Assembly (NCBI GenBank): GCA_040255525.1
Contig: JBDZVD010000008.1
Coordinates: 50,826-114,825, forward strand
Source: Rugosimonospora sp040255525
GTDB taxonomy: Bacteria > Actinomycetota > Actinomycetes > Mycobacteriales > Micromonosporaceae
Direction: 5' to 3'
DNA length: 64,000 nt
Positions 59,550-64,000 of this stretch are shown here, one piece after another. Positions within the stretch are counted from its first letter, which is position 1, and each line of letters begins with the position of its first letter. Under the pieces are notes generated by a model, which was given only the letters and a program-made list of their open reading frames with translations, did not search any database and was not told the DNA's origin. Made by a program: the position numbers and the translations under genes.

Positions 59550-60442
59550 GCCCGACTGTGCTGCTCGCCGTAGTGGCCGGCGCCGGTGCGGCCGCTGGAG
59601 TCTTGCTGATCGTTCGAGGCATCGTCGGGCCGCTGGGCGACCCGCACCCGGCCCGGCTACGCCGGTCCCGACTGGCCGGATTGGTGGCCGACCGGGCGCG
59701 TCCGGGGGCGCGGCGACGGCTGCTGATCGCGGTCGGGGTGGGGCTGCTGGTCGGGCTGGTGACCCGGTGGCCGGTCGGCGCGCTGCTGGGTGCCCTAGCC
59801 GCGTGGATGGCCCCGGCGCTGGTCGGCGCGGACCACGACTACGCCCGCAGGTTGGCGCGGATCGAGGCGGTAGCGACCTGGACTGAGTCACTGCGGGATA
59901 CCCTCGCCGCCGCTGCTGGTCTGGAGCAGGCGATCATGGCCACTGCCCCGCTGGCCCCGGCACCGATCCGGGCCGAGGTGGTCGCGTTGGCGGGTCGGCT
60001 GCGTCGCGGGGACCGGCTCGCCCCGGCGCTGCGGGTGTTCGCCGCCGCGTTGGACGACGCGACCGGGGACCTCGTGGTCACCGCCCTCGTCATGGCCGCC
60101 GACCGTAACGCGCGCCACATCGGTGACCTGCTGTCCTCCCTCGCGGAGGCCGCTCGGGATCAGGCGTCGCTACGGATGCGGGTCGCTGCCGGCCGTGCCC
60201 GGGTACGGACCTCGTTGCGGGTCACGGTCGGCGTGACCCTGCTCATGGCCGCCGGGCTGGTGCTGTTCAACCGGCATTACGTGGCCCCTTACAACACCGT
60301 CAGCGGGCAGCTCGTGCTGCTCGTCGTCGGCGCGTTGTTCGGGTTCGGGTTCTTGTGGATGAGCCGCATCGCCCGGTTCACCGAACCGGTCCGCGTGTTG
60401 TCAACAGCCGACGCGGCAGACCGGGTGGAGGTGGGATCGTGA
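59546..60442 (+). CDS. TadB inner-membrane pilus platform protein
   Basis: 298 residues. Start ATG overlaps the TadA stop. Type II secretion F-domain protein: N-terminal helices (LLAVVAGAGAAAGVLLIVRG, LIAVGVGLLVGLVTR), cytoplasmic T2SSF helices (WTESLRDTLAAAAGLEQAIM, RRGDRLAPALRVFAAALDDA) and two C-terminal helices (VGVTLLMAAGLVLFNRHYV; LVLLVVGALFGFGFLWMS). Acts with TadC as the platform for pilin assembly. Confidence 0.92.
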   Translation: MSPTVLLAVVAGAGAAAGVLLIVRGIVGPLGDPHPARLRRSRLAGLVADRARPGARRRLLIAVGVGLLVGLVTRWPVGALLGALAAWMAPALVGADHDYARRLARIEAVATWTESLRDTLAAAAGLEQAIMATAPLAPAPIRAEVVALAGRLRRGDRLAPALRVFAAALDDATGDLVVTALVMAADRNARHIGDLLSSLAEAARDQASLRMRVAAGRARVRTSLRVTVGVTLLMAAGLVLFNRHYVAPYNTVSGQLVLLVVGALFGFGFLWMSRIARFTEPVRVLSTADAADRVEVGS

Positions 60443-61332
60443 CCCTCGACGCGTTGCTCGCCGGGGCCGGGATCGGCCTGGGATTGTGGCTGGTCATCAT
60501 GGGGCTGCGGCCCCGCCCGCAACCCTTAGCGAAGGCCCTGGCCGCGCTGAACCCGCCACCGGTGGAGGTGCTGCCCGAGGGCATCGAGCTGGGGTGGACC
60601 GCGCGGCTGGGTCGCCCCGGCGCCCGCCTCCTGGCCCGCACCGGACTGCCCACCGCCCGCACCCGCCGGGACCTCGCCACACTCGGTAAACCGGTCAGCG
60701 TGCACCTGGCCGAGCAAGTCGGCGCCGGCCTGGTCGGACTGCTCGCCCCACCCGTGTTCGCCCTCCTACTGGCACTGGGCGGGGTGGGGCTCGGAGTCGA
60801 GGTTCCGGCCGGGGCATCACTGCTGATGGCCGGCATCGGATTCATCGCTCCGGAGCTGTCCGCACGATCCGAGGCCGGCAAACACCGGGCCGGGTTCCAG
60901 CACGCGCTCAGCTCGTTCCTGGACCTGGTCGTGGTCGCCGTCGCCGGCGGCGCCGGAGTCGACCAGGCCCTCGACGACGCCGCCTCGGTCGGCCGCGGCC
61001 CCGCCTACGACGAGCTGCGCTACGCCCTGACCGAGGCCCGCGACGCCCACCTACCCCCGTGGAACACCCTCGCCCAACTCGGCGCCCGCGTAGGCGTGGA
61101 CGAACTCCAACAACTCGCCGCCACCGTCGGCCTGGCCGGCACCGAAGGCGCCCGCGTACGCACCTCCCTACGCTCCCGTGCGGCGGCGCTACGCACCCGG
61201 CAACTGACCGACGCGGAAGGCGAGGCGAACGCAGCCACCGAACGCATGAACCTGCCCATGGTCGCACTGCTCGCCGGGTTCCTGATCTTCATCGGCTACC
61301 CGGCCATTTCAGCGGTCCTGACCGGGCTCTAG
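60439..61332 (+). CDS. TadC inner-membrane pilus platform protein
   Basis: 297 residues from GTG 60439 (overlaps TadB stop). Second T2SSF-type protein: N-terminal helix (LLAGAGIGLGLWLVIMGL), a mid pair (GAGLVGLLAPPVFALLLALG, ASLLMAGIGFIAPEL), then AFQHALSSFLDLVVVAVAGGAG-like T2SSF sequence, GEANAATERMNLPMVALLAG and the final helix FLIFIGYPAISAVLTG. Pairs with TadB. Confidence 0.92.
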   Translation: MTLDALLAGAGIGLGLWLVIMGLRPRPQPLAKALAALNPPPVEVLPEGIELGWTARLGRPGARLLARTGLPTARTRRDLATLGKPVSVHLAEQVGAGLVGLLAPPVFALLLALGGVGLGVEVPAGASLLMAGIGFIAPELSARSEAGKHRAGFQHALSSFLDLVVVAVAGGAGVDQALDDAASVGRGPAYDELRYALTEARDAHLPPWNTLAQLGARVGVDELQQLAATVGLAGTEGARVRTSLRSRAAALRTRQLTDAEGEANAATERMNLPMVALLAGFLIFIGYPAISAVLTGL

Positions 61333-61364
61333 CTTCCACGCCCACCAGAAGGAGAACCAGCATC

Positions 61365-61559
61365 ATGCACCGCACACTCGTTCACCGCATCGGCTCCGGA
61401 CTGGCGCGGCGCTGGCGTGCCGTGCGCGCGACCGGCGACGGCGGCTACTCCACCGAAACCATCATCGTCACCGCCCTACTCGCGGCGCTTGCCATCATCG
61501 CGATCGGCATCATCGTCGCGAAGGTGCTCGCCACCGCGAACAAGGTCAACACCGGCTGA
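61365..61559 (+). CDS. Flp/Fap-like pilin
   Basis: 64 residues. A short basic leader (LARRWRAVRATGDGGYSTET) ends before a hydrophobic helix TIIVTALLAALAIIAIGIIV. The Gly-Gly-Tyr-Ser-Thr-Glu segment is like the class III prepilin cleavage region, with the Glu+5-like residue of type IV pilins. It should be the pilus subunit processed by the A24 peptidase. AGAAGGAGAA precedes ATG 61365. Confidence 0.82.
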   Translation: MHRTLVHRIGSGLARRWRAVRATGDGGYSTETIIVTALLAALAIIAIGIIVAKVLATANKVNTG

Positions 61560-61564
61560 CCACC

Positions 61565-62002
61565 ATGACGCGCCTTCAGAAACAACGCCGCCGACTGGTG
61601 GCCCGGTGGCGGATCCTGACTCGTCGCCCGGACCGGGGAGCCGCCACCGTGGAGACGGTTATCGCGTTGACCGGCCTGCTGCTGGTGGTGTTCTTCATCT
61701 TTCAGACAGCGGTGTGGTGGCACGCGAGCCACGTCGCGCAGGCCGCCGCGCAACGGGCGCTGGACGCCGGGTCCGCCTACCAGGGCAGCGCCGCCGCCGG
61801 GCAGGCGGCCGGAACCGACACGCTCAACGCCCTGGCCAGCGGGGTCCTGGACAACCCCACGGTCACCGTGACCCGCACCGCCACCGACGTCCACGTGCAG
61901 GTCACCGGTGTGGCCGAGTCCGTGGTCCCCGGCATCCACTGGGCGGTCCACGCCTCAGCCGCCGGGAAAGTCGAACGGTTCGTCCCTGCCACCCAACCGT
62001 GA
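61565..62002 (+). CDS. TadE-like pseudopilin
   Basis: 145 residues. RGAATVETVIALTGLLLVVFFIFQTAVWWH is the TadE helix (~25-55; the Glu of ATVET is the conserved +5 type residue), followed by a helical and beta part (AQAAAQRALDAGSAYQGSAA; VTVTRTATDVHVQVTGVAES). Follows the Flp gene by 5 bases. A minor pilin of the Tad machine. Confidence 0.88.
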   Translation: MTRLQKQRRRLVARWRILTRRPDRGAATVETVIALTGLLLVVFFIFQTAVWWHASHVAQAAAQRALDAGSAYQGSAAAGQAAGTDTLNALASGVLDNPTVTVTRTATDVHVQVTGVAESVVPGIHWAVHASAAGKVERFVPATQP

Positions 62003-62013
62003 GAGCAGCCCCC

Positions 62014-62517
62014 ATGACCCGCACCCTTCGCTACGCCGCCATGAGCCGCAGGCGCCTCGCAACTCCCCGGCGGGGTGCCTGCCTGGCGGCCCGCTGGCGC
62101 CTCCTGACCGCCAGCGGGGACCGGGGCTCGGCCACCCTCGACGTGGTCCTCTGGGTTCCCGCGCTGATGGCCGTGCTGATGTTCCTCGTCCTGTGCGGGC
62201 GGCTGGTCACCGCGCAACTCGCCCTGGATGCCGCCGCGCACGATGCCGCTCGCGCTGCCTCCCTGGCCCGCACCGCACCCATCGCGCAAGCCCAGGCGAG
62301 GCAAGCCGCCCTGGACACTCTCGCTGACCGGGGCGTCACCTGCCCGCAACCCCGGGTCAGCGTGGACACCGGTGGACTCACGCCGGGCGGGCTCGTCACG
62401 GTCACCCTGTCCTGCGCCGTGCCGCTGTCCGACCTGACCCTCATCGCGGTGCCCGGCGTCCACGCCGTCACTGCCACCGCTGTCAGCCCTACCGACGAAT
62501 GGCGAGGTGCCCAGTGA
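62014..62517 (+). CDS. TadE/TadF-like pseudopilin
   Basis: 167 residues. A basic N-terminus (MSRRRLATPRRGACLAARWR) and then GDRGSATLDVVLWVPALMAVLMFLVLCGRLV, a TadE-type hydrophobic helix; the usual Glu of TadE is Asp here (SATLD). The rest (ARQAALDTLADRGVTCPQPR; TVTLSCAVPLSDLTLIAVPG) has two Cys that may form a disulphide. The codons overlap the next gene by 4 bases. Minor pilin role inferred. Confidence 0.85.
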   Translation: MTRTLRYAAMSRRRLATPRRGACLAARWRLLTASGDRGSATLDVVLWVPALMAVLMFLVLCGRLVTAQLALDAAAHDAARAASLARTAPIAQAQARQAALDTLADRGVTCPQPRVSVDTGGLTPGGLVTVTLSCAVPLSDLTLIAVPGVHAVTATAVSPTDEWRGAQ

Positions 62518-62969
62518 ACCGGCTCCGCGCACGCCTCCACATGGTCCGCGAACGCACCGGCGGCAGCGACGCCGGGCAGATCAGCGTCTTCGCCGTGGTC
62601 ATGATGCTCGCGTTCCTGGCCGCCGCCGGCCTGGTCCTGGACTGCGGCCTCGCCCTGTCGGTCAAGGTGCAGGCCCTTGACCAGGCCCAGGCCGCCGCCC
62701 GGATCGGTGCCCAACAACTCGACCTGACCACGTACCGCACCACCAACGTCGCCCGCCTCGACCCGTCGAGGGCCGAGGGCGCCGCCCGTGACTGGCTGAC
62801 CCGCGCCGGCCTTGCCGGGCAGGTCACCGCGACCACCACCACCGTGACCGTCACCGTGCACCGGGAAAGCCGCGCCCAGCTGCTGCAACTCGTCGGCGTG
62901 GACACCCTCCAGGTGTCCGCCACCGCGACCGCGACCGCCCTGCAGGGCGTCACCGGCCCGAACACCTAA
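62514..62969 (+). CDS. TadG-like pilus assembly protein
   Basis: 151 residues from GTG 62514 (overlaps the previous stop). GSDAGQISVFAVVMMLAFLAAAGLVLD is the helix with the 'GQxxV' N-terminal motif of TadG/Rv3660c-like putative Flp pilus proteins. The remaining part is a beta-rich extracellular domain (ARDWLTRAGLAGQVTATTTT; VSATATATALQGVTGPNT). Short for a TadG (often >300), as is usual in actinobacteria. Confidence 0.83.
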   Translation: MNRLRARLHMVRERTGGSDAGQISVFAVVMMLAFLAAAGLVLDCGLALSVKVQALDQAQAAARIGAQQLDLTTYRTTNVARLDPSRAEGAARDWLTRAGLAGQVTATTTTVTVTVHRESRAQLLQLVGVDTLQVSATATATALQGVTGPNT

Positions 62970-62999
62970 ACCCACGACAACCCCCGGGGAGGTTCTGCG

Positions 63000-64000
63000 T
63001 TGAGTGGTCTGCTCGCCGCCACCGGCCGCGCGGTACGCGGACTGGCCGCCCTGACCGCCCTGCTCGGCCTGGTCGCCGGCGCACCCCTCCTGCTCTGGCT
63101 GACCAACGGTTCCCCCATCCCCGGCCGGTGGCCCGACCTCCACCAGCTCGGCGCGCAGCTGGCGAACCCCCTGGATGACGCGACCCTGCTCCACGCGGTC
63201 GCGATCGTCGCCTGGATCGCCTGGCTGATCCTGCTCCGCGACATCACGGTCGAGACCATCGCCGCCGTCTCCGACGCCGCCGCGGCCCGCCGCGGCCACC
63301 CCCGCCCGCTCCGCCGCCCCTCCGGGGGCCCACTGCGACTGGTCGCCGCCGTCCTCGTCGGCGCGATCGTCGGATCACTGCTGCTCGACGCCACACGCGG
63401 CGCGCTGCACCCACCCACCACCACGAGCGCGGCAGGCTCGGTGGCCCGGCCGCCGGCCGCTGCCGCGACGCTCACGCCCACCCCGGTCGACACCGCCGCA
63501 GGCAGCAACGCGCCCCGGGCAGCGCTGACCGCGATCCGAAGGCCGGCGATCCTCACCACCACGATCAGCAGCACCACGCACCCCATCGAAGATGCGGTGC
63601 CGGAGTGGGCGAGCGACGCGCCCGGCGGCACGTACCACGTCGTCAAGGGTGACAACCTGTGGGACATCGCCGAAGCCCACCTCGGCAGCCCCTACCGGTG
63701 GCGCGAGATCTACGTCCTCAACCGGGGCAAACCCCAGGCCAACGGCTACGCCCTCCGCGACCCCGACGAGATCCACGTCGGCTGGATCCTCGCCCTGCCC
63801 GCCACCACTCCGACCACCGCGCCCGGGACCACCAGCCCCGGTGCCGCACCCGCCCACCAGACACCCACACCCCCCGCCGCGCCGGCCGCCACCGCCCCGG
63901 CCCCACCAGCCACCACCACGCCGCCCCCCCCGCCCCACCCCCCCCCCACCCCCCCCCCCCACCCCTCCGGGGCCCCCGGGGCGGGCGCCTGCCCCCCCAA
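63000..64000 (+). CDS. LysM-domain membrane protein of the Tad locus, cut by the window end
   Basis: At least 333 residues from TTG 63000 with GGGGAGG 8 bases upstream. Three N-terminal helices (LAALTALLGLVAGAPLLLWL, TLLHAVAIVAWIAWLILL, LVAAVLVGAIVGSLLLD) are followed by a Pro/Ala/Thr linker and a LysM domain: GGTYHVVKGDNLWDIAEAHL, YRWREIYVLNRGKPQ and IHVGWILALP (~215-265). Such large proteins at the end of actinobacterial Tad clusters often carry a C-terminal BTAD/TPR domain, which would lie outside the window. The final ~25 codons are unreliable. Confidence 0.78.
   Translation, partial: MSGLLAATGRAVRGLAALTALLGLVAGAPLLLWLTNGSPIPGRWPDLHQLGAQLANPLDDATLLHAVAIVAWIAWLILLRDITVETIAAVSDAAAARRGHPRPLRRPSGGPLRLVAAVLVGAIVGSLLLDATRGALHPPTTTSAAGSVARPPAAAATLTPTPVDTAAGSNAPRAALTAIRRPAILTTTISSTTHPIEDAVPEWASDAPGGTYHVVKGDNLWDIAEAHLGSPYRWREIYVLNRGKPQANGYALRDPDEIHVGWILALPATTPTTAPGTTSPGAAPAHQTPTPPAAPAATAPAPPATTTPPPPPHPPPTPPPHPSGAPGAGACPP
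63920..64000. repeat. C-rich low-complexity end, probably unreliable sequence
   Basis: From about 63920 the sequence becomes runs of C (up to about ten) with isolated A and G, unlike the balanced G/C of the preceding 700 bases. It coincides with the window end and disrupts the Pro-rich linker of the LysM protein. Read-end or contig-edge error is the likely explanation. Confidence 0.6.

Noticed and set aside
1..64000. CRISPR array
   Set aside because: No regularly spaced direct repeats and no cas genes were seen. The few short repeats noted are isolated pairs.

Overview
The window is high-GC DNA with GTG and TTG starts, ATGA stop/start overlaps, DUF397, AfsR-like TPR regulators, DUF574 methyltransferases and a GPP34 protein. 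This repertoire is typical of a filamentous actinomycete, and I infer something near Micromonosporaceae or Streptosporangiales. The left part looks like ordinary chromosome and the middle like an accessory region. The right end carries a Tad pilus locus cut by the window edge.

Region 1 (1-22.2 kb, chromosomal backbone with decayed genes). The start of a molybdenum hydroxylase operon runs off the left edge (2Fe-2S, FAD and Moco subunits). It is followed by an ArsR regulator, valyl-tRNA synthetase, a GT-C membrane protein with a partner, a family 2 glycosyltransferase, a P-loop kinase, an orphan sensor kinase, a ChaB-like protein, a TetR regulator, uracil-DNA glycosylase, a PRC-barrel protein, a membrane protein, an HTH/small membrane protein pair with repeated operators, a DUF1348 protein, SmpB, an F420/NADP oxidoreductase-like protein and a YbhN-type membrane protein. 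Relics of DoxX, TetR, LtrA and other genes lie between them, several broken by single-base frameshifts.

Region 2 (22.2-32.7 kb, integrated island). A tRNA-Arg(CCT) marks the left side. Beyond it lie two unknown genes, a coupled pair (unknown gene plus XRE-ImmA/IrrE protease) and a complete type I restriction-modification operon hsdR-hsdM-hsdS. Every one of the five genes from 24.2 to 32.7 kb that I checked carries at least one rare TTA leucine codon.

Region 3 (32.7-48.3 kb, regulatory and accessory genes). An IclR regulator is translationally coupled to a SUKH-type immunity-like protein, with a GntR regulator divergent to them. Next come GNAT acetyltransferases, a DUF574 methyltransferase, two XRE(DUF5753)/DUF397 pairs linked to an APC permease and an MFS exporter, a GPP34 protein, a TPR regulator with an SDR oxidoreductase, and an IS630 relic. 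A tandem 10-bp motif sits upstream of both the GPP34 gene and the second XRE/DUF397 pair.

Region 4 (48.3-53.2 kb). Two small secreted cysteine-containing proteins flank an ABC ATPase, a large ABC-2-like permease and a third membrane protein. This is a possible secreted-peptide export or immunity module and the most intriguing unassigned system here.

Region 5 (53.3-64 kb). A Tad/Flp pilus locus: prepilin peptidase with two winged-helix genes on the minus strand, then a plus-strand operon of lipoprotein, exported protein, CpaB/SAF, TadZ, TadA, TadB, TadC, Flp-like pilin, TadE, TadE/F, TadG and a LysM protein cut by the window end. The last ~80 bases are C-rich and look like degraded sequence.
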